Shown: positions 55,852 through 63,806 of the stretch, piece by piece
Layout of the letters: each line of letters begins with the position of its first letter
How positions within the stretch are numbered: the first letter of the stretch is position 1
Source of the DNA: Roseibium denhamense
GTDB taxonomy: Bacteria; Pseudomonadota; Alphaproteobacteria; Rhizobiales; Stappiaceae
Assembly (NCBI RefSeq): GCF_009711415.1
Contig: NZ_SMLZ01000116.1
Coordinates: 189,000-252,999 of the forward strand
DNA length: 64,000 bases
Direction: 5' to 3'
Made by a program: the position numbers and the translations under genes
Notes under the pieces: model-generated
The model's database searches: none
What the model was told of the DNA's origin: nothing
Seen by the model: only the letters and a program-made list of their open reading frames with translations

Positions 55852-57643
55852 CGTTTGTGTCTGTTCCCGTTGGTGCGGGGCCTTTCTGATAAAGCGCTAT
55901 ATCAACAAGGTCACCGCCATTGATGTTGAGGCCGTCTACCCTTTTTCGCACTACCGGCACAAGACCAATTTCGGAAGCAGCCGCCAAAAACGCCTGTTCT
56001 TCCCGGCTTTCAATAAGGGCGATATGGCACGCGGCTGCGGACGGTGCAGGTGCATTTTTCAAGAACTCCGCAGCCTCTTGGGTTGAGATGATCTGTGTGT
56101 TTGTACCTTCCAAGAAGATGAAACTCGGTTCGTGGAAGCCCGTCGTGACGACCTGACGTGCACTTTGCTGAGCGCACCCAGGGACCGTGTCCATGGCCTC
56201 AACGAGGCGGGGGCTGACCCAGATTGGCGTTAAAGCAGGGCCGACAAAGCCCCAAACACCAACGGCAACAAAGGCTGCCGCGCCCATGACGGGGAAAAGC
56301 GCGGCCAATGCCTGACCGCGTAACAAACGTCCAGCTGCGGCAAGCGCGAATACCGCACCGATGGCCGCCAGAACTGCTCCCGGCGGCGAGGGCCAGGCCC
56401 CCAGCACAAACGGACCAACGAAAGCAGCGGCAGCGACGCCAACGGCAGGCACTGCAAGAAGTATTGCACACAGCCATTTCACCCAAGGCCGGCTTGCTTG
56501 CCCTGCGCCATCCATCAGGGCCGCTGCCACAAGCATCGCTAAGGCCGGCAGGATCGGCATGGTGTAGTGCGGCAGCTTGGTGGCGACAATTTCAAACACG
56601 ATCCAGGTCGGCACGGCCCAGCACAGGCAAAACACGACAAGGGCGCTGCTGCGCTCGCGCCAGATGACCGGCAAAGCCAGAATGAAGAATGCAGGCAACG
56701 GCCAGAAGACCCCAAACATTGCCCCAAGATGGGTCAAGGGCGGGGCGCCGTGTCCTTCCTGGCCCTCTCCTACTTTCCCAAGAAGATCCCGCCCGATGGC
56801 CTCCGTGAAAAATGTCCCATCGGTCGCAATCCAGATCGCAATCAGCCAGGGAAGAACCAGAAGCAGCATCCAAATCAGGCCGAGGATCGGAGAAGCCGCG
56901 TAAAACCAGCGCGCGCGCCGGCGCACAATCATCAGCCCAATCACCGTCAGGGAGACCACCATGGGCCCGACCGGCCCCTTAATCAGGATGCCGGCTGCCA
57001 GCGATGTCCAAAAAATAAAGCCAAGGCCCCAGAGACGCTCATCCGCCTCTTTCAACCAGATCCGCGCAAGCGCGCCCTGCGCGAGGATAATCGTGGCGAA
57101 CAACATGGCGTCGGTCTTGGCAAGCCGCGCTTCAACACCGACTATAATGGCCAGGGCCACGAAGGTTGAGGCCACCAAGGCGGGAGCCGGTCCCATAAAG
57201 GCTCTTGCAGCCCAAAAGGTTGCCAGAACGGACAGCACCGCCCCGATCAGGGATGGCAGCCGGTACACCCAGAGCGGCGCTTCCTCATTATAGCCCGTCG
57301 CCTTGGCCGCTGCCGCCTGGAGCCAATAGATACCGACCGGTTTCTTGTGGCGGGCCTGGTCCTGGAAACGGATATCGATGTAATCGTCCGTCTCCAGCAT
57401 CTGTTTGGTGGCCTGAGTGTAGCGCGGCTCATCCCGGTCAAGCGGCGGGACGGTCCACTGTCCCGGCACAAACAGCACCAAAGACAACAGCAGCAGAAAC
57501 AGAGGAGCGCTTAGGTCATGACCGAAAACGCGAAGCCAGACCGGCTTTTTGACAGGTCCAGCATTTGCAGCCCCGGCTACGCCTGCGGAGCCATTGTCCT
57601 GGCCACCTTCAGCCATTTCTGCTGTATCGGATTTCGTTGACAT
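55835..57643 (-). CDS. family 39 glycosyltransferase (ArnT-like)
   Basis: This 602-residue membrane protein has about twelve hydrophobic segments and the ArnT/PMT-type acidic motif LDRDEPRY near residues 68-75 in the first periplasmic loop. Such enzymes move a sugar from a polyprenyl phosphate donor to lipid A or protein on the periplasmic side. ATG 57643 has GAGGA five bases upstream; the longer frame is dismissed. The first 40 residues are hydrophilic and Ala/Gly-rich. It is the first gene of a four-gene operon with PAP2, GT2 and LABN genes. Confidence 0.86.
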   Translation of the reverse strand: MSTKSDTAEMAEGGQDNGSAGVAGAANAGPVKKPVWLRVFGHDLSAPLFLLLLSLVLFVPGQWTVPPLDRDEPRYTQATKQMLETDDYIDIRFQDQARHKKPVGIYWLQAAAAKATGYNEEAPLWVYRLPSLIGAVLSVLATFWAARAFMGPAPALVASTFVALAIIVGVEARLAKTDAMLFATIILAQGALARIWLKEADERLWGLGFIFWTSLAAGILIKGPVGPMVVSLTVIGLMIVRRRARWFYAASPILGLIWMLLLVLPWLIAIWIATDGTFFTEAIGRDLLGKVGEGQEGHGAPPLTHLGAMFGVFWPLPAFFILALPVIWRERSSALVVFCLCWAVPTWIVFEIVATKLPHYTMPILPALAMLVAAALMDGAGQASRPWVKWLCAILLAVPAVGVAAAAFVGPFVLGAWPSPPGAVLAAIGAVFALAAAGRLLRGQALAALFPVMGAAAFVAVGVWGFVGPALTPIWVSPRLVEAMDTVPGCAQQSARQVVTTGFHEPSFIFLEGTNTQIISTQEAAEFLKNAPAPSAAACHIALIESREEQAFLAAASEIGLVPVVRKRVDGLNINGGDLVDIALYQKGPAPTGTDTNDEQQQ

Positions 57644-57817
57644 CAATCCTCGTTCCACTGATTTGTTCCTGCCGCCGGCGGTATTGTTCAACGGCAAGGC
57701 CAGTTCTGTCACGGTTCCTACATGAGGTTTTGGCAAAGGGAAACACGAACTTGTCCAACGCCCAGCCTAGCCAATAGGAATAGGCAGCACTTCCAACAAC
57801 TTGCACAGATTGTCCTC

Positions 57818-58657
57818 ATGACATTGATCGCCCATATCACCGACCTTCACCTGCGCCCGCGCGGACTTCCCTGTTACCGTGTTTCAGACACCAATATGCT
57901 CGCCGAACGAGCGATGGCCGCCTTGCGCGCGCTGCAACCACGGCCAGATGCCGTTGTCATTACAGGCGATCTGACGGACCGTAGTGACCCGCGTGAATAT
58001 GCCGTTGCCCGCAACCTGCTTGCCCGGCTCGATCTACCGGTCTTCATTGTTCCCGGCAATCACGACAGCACAGATGACATGCGCCGTGAAATGGACGCTT
58101 TCCTGGGGCCGGTAAACGCCAATACGGGCAAAATCTGCTACAGCACGGACATTGGAGACATTCGGCTCGTCGCCCTTGATACGCATATGCCGGGAAAACC
58201 TACCGGGGAAATCGGGAAAGATCAGCTTCTCTGGCTACAAAAGGAACTGTCCGCGCATCCAAAGCCGACACTGATCGCCCTGCACCATCCGCCAGCCCTG
58301 AGCGGCATTGCCCATATGGACGCGATCGGTCTGATTGACGCCCCTGCCCTTGCCGAGGTTATCCAACCGCACGCGCATGTTGAACGGCTCTTATGCGGAC
58401 ACTTGCACCGTCCGATCATTTCCGGATTTGCCGGGAAAATCATGACATTGGCACCGAGTACCTGCCATCAGGTTGTCTTGGACCTGACCGAAAATGGGCC
58501 AGCGCATTTCAACTTCGAGCCCGCGGCCTTTTTCCTGCACCGTTACACACAGGAAACCGGTACAGTCACACACACGGCCTATGTCGAATCGTATCCGGGT
58601 CCTTATGATTTCTTCTCAGATCCAGGCGTGACCTGGCCAGGAGATGATGCCACATGA
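57818..58657 (+). CDS. metallophosphoesterase, CpdA-like
   Basis: This 279-residue enzyme belongs to the class III cyclic-AMP phosphodiesterase branch. The di-metal motifs are in order: DLHLRP at residues 9-14, GDLTDR, GNHDS, then HHPPA and GHLHRP. The substrate is not certain: cyclic AMP, other phosphodiesters or phosphomonoesters are possible in this family. The ATG at 57818 has a weak ribosome site but begins exactly at the conserved first strand. It overlaps the next gene as ATGA. Confidence 0.85.
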   Translation: MTLIAHITDLHLRPRGLPCYRVSDTNMLAERAMAALRALQPRPDAVVITGDLTDRSDPREYAVARNLLARLDLPVFIVPGNHDSTDDMRREMDAFLGPVNANTGKICYSTDIGDIRLVALDTHMPGKPTGEIGKDQLLWLQKELSAHPKPTLIALHHPPALSGIAHMDAIGLIDAPALAEVIQPHAHVERLLCGHLHRPIISGFAGKIMTLAPSTCHQVVLDLTENGPAHFNFEPAAFFLHRYTQETGTVTHTAYVESYPGPYDFFSDPGVTWPGDDAT

Positions 58658-59196
58658 CACCAGACCCGTTCTATCCTTCAGTCCTCGCAAGGGCATTTGC
58701 CGTACTTTGCTTGCTCTTCGTTGCAGCATGCGGTGCCCTGCCCGGCGGTAGCGATCTGCAGGATAAGACGGTTCTGACGGATGTGCCGGTCAGCAGTACC
58801 GAGATGCTCTCCCTGCTCAATGCCTACCGCCAGCAAAACGGGCTGCCGCCGCTCCGGCACGACCCAAGGCTCGATCAGGTCTCCCAAGGCATGGCGCAGC
58901 ACATTGCCAAGCGCGACAGCATGGATACCTGGCAACACAGCGCATTCGGCCTGTCGAGCCGCTTGGAGAAGGCCGACTACCCGAATTATGCAGGCGCTGA
59001 GAACCTTGGGGCGGGATATGCGGACCTCGGCGCCGCGTTTCGGGGCTGGCAGGGGTCATCGGGCCACAATAAGAACCTCCTCAACCCCTATGTCACGCGC
59101 GTTGGAATAGCCCGGACCAACCGGAACACAGGAACCTGGCGGAACTTCTGGGTCATGACGTTGTCCCGGCCTGTTTCCGATGGCCGCCCAGGTTAA
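58654..59196 (+). CDS. CAP-domain (SCP/PR1) lipoprotein
   Basis: This 180-residue protein has a signal peptide with a lipobox VAACG (acylated cysteine near residue 26), so it should be anchored to the outer membrane. The rest is a single CAP domain with the conserved stretch LLNAYRQQNGLPPLRHDPRL, the HSAFG segment and AENLGAGY. Bacterial CAP proteins have no agreed catalytic role. It is coupled to the phosphodiesterase gene and convergent with the YcaO gene. Confidence 0.87.
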   Translation: MTPDPFYPSVLARAFAVLCLLFVAACGALPGGSDLQDKTVLTDVPVSSTEMLSLLNAYRQQNGLPPLRHDPRLDQVSQGMAQHIAKRDSMDTWQHSAFGLSSRLEKADYPNYAGAENLGAGYADLGAAFRGWQGSSGHNKNLLNPYVTRVGIARTNRNTGTWRNFWVMTLSRPVSDGRPG

Positions 59197-59406
59197 GAAG
59201 CGCCGCATCTGGTTCCAACGTCAGAGCGTGCGCGATCCGCGTTGATCTAACCCCGATAGCTGTTTGATTGAGAGATGGTCGTGGATCTTTGGGTGGATCT
59301 GATGAAACGCCTGATGCTCTTGACCACAAACTTGCTCCTCACCGTCCTGGCGCTGAAACCCGCTCAGTGCACACCGAGACTTGAGCCGACCTGCAAACCC
59401 ATGTGC

Positions 59407-60723
59407 CTAGAACGGAAAAGGCCTTGCTGCGAATTCCTCTTCGCTCGCCCGTTGCTGCCGCCAGCCGCGGTCGACCACGCCTTGAAACAGGCGCTCCTTG
59501 CCAAACCGGGGCTGCCAGGAACACAAATCCGCAGAAAACAATTTTACGCACGGGATCTTAAGATCGTCGCGGGTCGCGTCAAACTCCCAGATCTGAAAGT
59601 CCCGGGCCGCGAGGTCGTCCAGCAAGGCCGCAAACGAATACTCTGTCATAAGACCGGCGCTGTCCGCCATTGGCGCCGATTGAAGCGGCAGGTCATCGAA
59701 GACACTGCGCCCGCGCGCGTACGCAAGATGAGACGGCACCTTTCCCGTCGAAGCCATGTAAGCTTTGTCCATCAAGCGGAGTGAATTTTCCGACTGAAGC
59801 ATCTCTGTAGCAGCACTTTGAAGTGCGGCGACGAAGGTCCAGCCCGCACCGGCGCCTAGTGCTGTGTCTTTTCCGTCCGGACTGCAAGAAATCGACACTG
59901 CGATATGCACCGGTAAATCCGTATCAACGGCGAGGCAAAAGGTTTGCCGGCTTCTATTCGCGAGAAAACGCGTTAGACTTTCGTCTAATTTTTCTTGCAG
60001 AATCCGATTTTCGACGCGGGTTATCCCCAGCCGGTTGTACCACATTTGGGCGACTGCATCGCGCTCGGCGAGCTCAAGAAGCGCCCGTTCGCGCGCGCCC
60101 GCCCTGTCCGTCCAGACGGCACATCCACTTGTCGATGTCAGACCCGGACCCAACCGGTCCAAGGGCCCGCTGCAGTCAAGGAAAACCATTTCTGGAGGCA
60201 GGCGACCTGTCGTACGCCCGTCCAGGCGCACGACATCGACCCAATCCTCATCTTCATTTCGGTGCGGAGCAGAGGAACCCCTGTGTGACGCCGGCTCCTG
60301 CTTGAATTGTTCAAGGGAAATTGCCTGGGCTGGGCTGAAACCAAGGATCGGAAAATAATCTACCATTGGTTGCTTTTCGGGTTTTGCGGCGGATATCCTG
60401 TCCACCCGCCCAGATCGGCAAAGGCTTATCCGTTCAGCTAATTCGCCAAGACAACTCAAGACTGCATCGGCATCGGTGAGACCTTGCCCGCCTGCCGGAA
60501 GCCGAACCGGAGAAGCACCTGCCCCATCGGCAACAGAGACAATCCCGGTCCAAAATTTGACCGGGCATTCCCCCGTTGTCATCGGTCTCAGGTCGGGATT
60601 GAAGGAGGACAAAAGAGGCGCAAACGGCATGAGCGCTTCTGCGATGGTGATGCCGTCTTGTCCGTCCGGTCCGGTTACGGCTTTTGCAAGTCCGGAATGC
60701 TCCAAGGCTTTTAGGTGGTCCAT
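59407..60723 (-). CDS. YcaO-domain peptide-modifying enzyme of a RiPP cluster
   Basis: YcaO proteins use ATP to activate backbone amides and form azoline rings, thioamides or amidines in peptides. From ATG 60723 the protein has 438 residues; a TTG six codons upstream is less likely. All three ATP/Mg motifs are present: LGELAER (E94, E97, R98), LLELAERDA (E217, E220, R221, D222) and ATEMLQS (E307, Q310). The C-terminus ends RPFPF, a shortened form of the proline-rich tail of azoline-forming members. No E1-like partner or dehydrogenase gene is fused to it or lies beside it within the window. It diverges from two small NHLP-type genes. Confidence 0.87.
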   Translation of the reverse strand: MDHLKALEHSGLAKAVTGPDGQDGITIAEALMPFAPLLSSFNPDLRPMTTGECPVKFWTGIVSVADGAGASPVRLPAGGQGLTDADAVLSCLGELAERISLCRSGRVDRISAAKPEKQPMVDYFPILGFSPAQAISLEQFKQEPASHRGSSAPHRNEDEDWVDVVRLDGRTTGRLPPEMVFLDCSGPLDRLGPGLTSTSGCAVWTDRAGARERALLELAERDAVAQMWYNRLGITRVENRILQEKLDESLTRFLANRSRQTFCLAVDTDLPVHIAVSISCSPDGKDTALGAGAGWTFVAALQSAATEMLQSENSLRLMDKAYMASTGKVPSHLAYARGRSVFDDLPLQSAPMADSAGLMTEYSFAALLDDLAARDFQIWEFDATRDDLKIPCVKLFSADLCSWQPRFGKERLFQGVVDRGWRQQRASEEEFAARPFPF

Positions 60724-60991
60724 CAAGTTACTCTTGCCCAACTGGGTACATATTCAACTCGCATTCTTCCAACTAGCCCAGCATTACTTGAATTTTAAAC
60801 TGCCCTCAGTAATTGCACCGCTGCGCGTATTCACAATATAGGTTGTAATTTTTGAGCGCCTCCGGTTAGCGTTGAAAGTGGAACAGGCAAGTAATCGAAG
60901 CCTTCAAGAAGCGTATAACTTCGAAATACTTCCATTGTCCAACAGCGTCAAACAAACCGGCCAAACAAAGCCGGCTACCTGGAGAACGACA
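60724..60991. promoter_or_regulatory. divergent promoter region between YcaO and the first precursor gene
   Basis: This 268-base gap must hold promoters for both the YcaO gene and the precursor operon. Its central part (about 60770-60850) is AT-rich. The precursor reading frame is open back to 60872 but the ribosome site at ATG 60992 marks the real start. I see no defined operator; the neighbouring SARP-type protein is a candidate regulator. Confidence 0.45.
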
Positions 60992-61285
60992 ATGCGTACA
61001 GACAAGTATACCCAAAACACTGTCGAGTTGGGCCGCAAGCTGGCGTCCATTATTTCCGACCCAGCAGCCCGTGATGCCTTTCTGGCAGACACAGAAACGG
61101 CCCTTCAGAAAAACGGTGGCAATTCCGAGCTTACTGTCTACGCCGATACTGTTGACCATGTTCATCTGATCATCCCGGCGCAGGTCGACGCGACGCGTGT
61201 GGCCGCAGATGATGCTGCATATTTTGAGGAACTCGGCCGCCTCGCGCTCGGCAACTGTGTCTACAAGGAAGAACTGCCGGAGTGA
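60992..61285 (+). CDS. NHLP-type RiPP precursor peptide, copy 1
   Basis: This 97-residue protein has the layout of nitrile-hydratase-like leader peptides (NHLP). An N-terminal helix (ELGRKLASIISDPAARDAFL, about 12-31) is followed by a beta region ending in HVHLIIP at residues 56-62. That proline marks the usual end of the leader. The following tail has the box DDAAYFEELG (73-82) and a single cysteine (C89, in LGNCVYK) eight residues from the end. GGAG eight bases upstream sets the start. It is far too short for a nitrile hydratase and lacks its metal motif. It sits first in a two-gene string next to YcaO. Confidence 0.78.
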   Translation: MRTDKYTQNTVELGRKLASIISDPAARDAFLADTETALQKNGGNSELTVYADTVDHVHLIIPAQVDATRVAADDAAYFEELGRLALGNCVYKEELPE

Positions 61286-61295
61286 TTTTTCAAAC

Positions 61296-61318
61296 AAGGC
61301 CGGGCAGCGCCCGGCCTT
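61296..61318 (+). terminator. strong stem-loop between the two precursor genes
   Basis: A perfect ten-base G/C-rich stem (61296-61305 with 61309-61318) with a three-base loop lies between the first precursor stop and the second precursor ribosome site. Only three T residues follow, so it is likely a leaky terminator or an RNA-stability element that makes copy 1 more abundant than copy 2. Confidence 0.7.
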
Positions 61319-61338
61319 TGGTGGACAGGAGACTTCTC

Positions 61339-61626
61339 ATGGCACGGTTCCCATTCTACAGGCAGAACATCCAAGCTTTGGGACGTTTGATTGCTGAGGC
61401 AAGGCTTGATGAAAACAAGCGGAAAGCTCTCATCGACAACCCCAAGAAGTATCTGGCTGAAATTGGTCTGCCTGAAAAAACCACCGAACTCATGTCATTC
61501 GCGGTGATCGACGATCCGGACCGGAAATCGGTTGCCCTCCCCTATAAATTGGATACCGAACTGGTCCGGTCAGACGACAGCAGCTATCTTGGCAGTCTGG
61601 GCGCCCAATTCCAAAGAGCGCACTAG
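61339..61626 (+). CDS. NHLP-type RiPP precursor peptide, copy 2
   Basis: This 95-residue protein is a paralogue of copy 1. It shares the start pattern YRQNIQALGR (copy 1: YTQNTVELGR), the helix ending in a DNPKKYLAEIGLP segment, and a strand ending ALPY (residues 66-69). Its tail has DDSSYLGSLG (79-88), matching copy 1 in spacing, but no cysteine and several serines. GGAG lies eight bases upstream of ATG 61339. Its stop codon overlaps that of the convergent regulator by four bases. Serine rather than cysteine would be the likely modified residue if the tail is the core. Confidence 0.75.
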   Translation: MARFPFYRQNIQALGRLIAEARLDENKRKALIDNPKKYLAEIGLPEKTTELMSFAVIDDPDRKSVALPYKLDTELVRSDDSSYLGSLGAQFQRAH

Positions 61627-63620
61627 GCTTGGTGGCCACCGCCGAAAAAGAAGCGTTTGACCAAGGTCACCCCCTGATCGTAGCGGTGCCTCGTCCGGGG
61701 GTCTTGGAAGAAATTTGATTTCGCGGCCCATTCCTCAGGATTATGGAGCCCCAGTCCGGTGTTTTTCACGATCGCATCATATTTCTCGCGATAGCGCTCC
61801 AAGACTTGCAGGGCCTCTGGCTCCCGGCCGGCGCAGACCAAAGCAGCAACACGTGTTGTGAGGCCAGATATGCTGCTTTGAGAGGCCCTTTCGACAAACT
61901 TTGCAGCCATGTCGTAGTCTTCTGAAGCGAAATAGACATTGGCATAATATTCATAGAACAGTCTTGGAACTGCAGCCACCAGAGACATCGCTTCTTCCGC
62001 ATTCCGCCTAGCCAATGCGACGTCGCCCGAAAATGCCAAACCCTCGGCAACCGACATCAGATTGGTTGGGTCAACGGTATTCAACCTGCCCGCTTGAAGG
62101 AATGCACGGCGCGCCATATCCGGCATATCCGACTGAAGCAAAGCCCAACCATGGGCCCTCTGGTTCCACGGCTGCCAGGGATCCAGGGTCACGGCTCTTT
62201 CGCAGAGGGACAAAATACTATCCATCTGCATCCCACGGTCTTTTTCCTTCACTGGATAATTGACCAGGTGCTTTAGGTTGATCATGGCTTTGGCCGAGAA
62301 CACCATGGAAAAGTTATTGTAGTTGCCTTCCAATTCCTCAAGCAATTGCAGGGCTTTACGGTCTGAACCTGGATCGAACTCCCACATCAAAGCTTCGGCT
62401 TGGCACCAGCGCGCAAATGCGGCGCTGTTTTTTGGGTCGCGCAACCTGTTTGTCGTATGAAGATGGATCCGGCTGATCGTGTGACTGGCAGCGGCATGGA
62501 CGCTATCCCACAGGCGCAGGTCCACTATTTCGTTGAAAACGATCCGGCCATCGGCGCGGTCTTCGAACTGGATCGCCGTCTTGCCGCTCTGTTCATTGTG
62601 ACGGAACTTCAGGAGGTAACTGCCCAGTTCGGAGCCGTTGACCAGCATTGACGAAGCCGGATCATCAAAACCTCCGCCCCCCTCATAAAGATCATATGAG
62701 CGAAAGCCTGAAAGACCGGCAATGACTTCGTCCTTCAAATGCTGGATCTCAATCAGTTCTTGCTTGTTGATTTCGCTCGACAATATGGAAACCGAAGGCA
62801 GGATGATTTCACCCGTCTTTTTCGCTGTCTGTTGCAGAGCACGCTGGTCGCGAGCCTGCCGGGCAGCCGGTACACCATGGCCCATTGCAGCGCGCGGCAA
62901 CTGATCTTCCAGAAGCGCTCTGGTTTCCTCTGACGGCTCAATATCGAGATGCAGCTGAAGTTCACGCTCGCAACTCTTGAGTTGATGTTCGGCCCGCTCT
63001 CGTTGGCCAAGGGCGAGATAGAGCCTCATGAGCACTCTGTGCGCGGTTTCAAATGCCGGATCCATTTTCAGAAGAAACAAGGCCCCGGCTTCAACGCGAA
63101 CTCCATCATCGCTTGTATCTTCCGGATCCAGGTCTTTAAGAACGAGCGAGAAAATATCCGCATTGATCCTTTCCCGTTCGACCACGAGCCATGCGCCGAA
63201 TTCCGGATCGAGATCTTCATAGCCGGCTAGAAAGTCTCCGCGCCACAATTCCGCGGCTGCCCGAAATGCCTGCGCACTGCCGTCTTCGATCAACTCGCCG
63301 AGGCACAATAAATCAGATTGGAACACCGCACTGTCGACGTGAAGATGGCCGCTGGAGGACATGACATAGTCAACGCCCGCTTCCGTTTCCGCGGATTTGA
63401 GCTGCTTGAGCGCTTGGCGCAAAGACTGCATTGCCTTGAGACGTTCCGCATTGCTCCACAGGAGATCTGCCAGGCGGTCACGGCTGTCACCCATGCTGCG
63501 CTGGCGGATCAAATACCCCAGAATCGCTAATGCTTTACGTGTCTTTACGGATATGGGATCGCCATCCGCTCCGATCAGCAATGGACGTCCCAAACAGGCA
63601 AAATAGGGGCCGTTTGCCAT
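61623..63620 (-). CDS. SARP-like regulator with BTAD domain and TPR-type C-terminus
   Basis: This 665-residue protein starts with an OmpR-type winged helix (about 1-75, RKALAILGYLIRQ) and a bacterial transcriptional activator domain (BTAD, about 80-245, with FLAGYEDLDPEFGAWLVVERERI). The middle (about 270-390) looks like the TolB/FlgO-like domain seen in CadC-type and SARP-like proteins. The C-terminal half is a helical repeat region. ATG 63620 has GGGGA upstream. Similar regulators sit beside NHLP/YcaO peptide clusters in other proteobacteria, so I infer it controls the precursor and YcaO genes. It converges on precursor copy 2 with overlapping stop codons. Confidence 0.82.
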   Translation of the reverse strand: MANGPYFACLGRPLLIGADGDPISVKTRKALAILGYLIRQRSMGDSRDRLADLLWSNAERLKAMQSLRQALKQLKSAETEAGVDYVMSSSGHLHVDSAVFQSDLLCLGELIEDGSAQAFRAAAELWRGDFLAGYEDLDPEFGAWLVVERERINADIFSLVLKDLDPEDTSDDGVRVEAGALFLLKMDPAFETAHRVLMRLYLALGQRERAEHQLKSCERELQLHLDIEPSEETRALLEDQLPRAAMGHGVPAARQARDQRALQQTAKKTGEIILPSVSILSSEINKQELIEIQHLKDEVIAGLSGFRSYDLYEGGGGFDDPASSMLVNGSELGSYLLKFRHNEQSGKTAIQFEDRADGRIVFNEIVDLRLWDSVHAAASHTISRIHLHTTNRLRDPKNSAAFARWCQAEALMWEFDPGSDRKALQLLEELEGNYNNFSMVFSAKAMINLKHLVNYPVKEKDRGMQMDSILSLCERAVTLDPWQPWNQRAHGWALLQSDMPDMARRAFLQAGRLNTVDPTNLMSVAEGLAFSGDVALARRNAEEAMSLVAAVPRLFYEYYANVYFASEDYDMAAKFVERASQSSISGLTTRVAALVCAGREPEALQVLERYREKYDAIVKNTGLGLHNPEEWAAKSNFFQDPRTRHRYDQGVTLVKRFFFGGGHQA

Positions 63621-63806
63621 CAATTCCCCATGCTGTTGCAGTCATGTTCATAATACTTAGGCGTTACAACCGCCGACACTAGAACAACCCGTAATACAAC
63701 ATCAGTCTATCACGGTCGTTTCACGCTGAAAACGCATGTTAGGACTGATGTTGGCTTTGTATCCGTCCGGTCTGGGCGGGAGAGATAGAACCGGTGGGTG
63801 GTTATT

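Noticed and set aside
59275-59784. 169-codon plus-strand frame near the YcaO gene
   Set aside because: It is mostly antisense to YcaO, whose three catalytic motifs are intact; considered as another precursor but it lacks leader features and a ribosome site.
60992-61626. nitrile hydratase alpha subunits as an alternative reading of the NHLP proteins
   Set aside because: They are about half the expected length and lack the metal-binding CxxCSC motif; the leader-like pattern with a short tail fits a precursor better.
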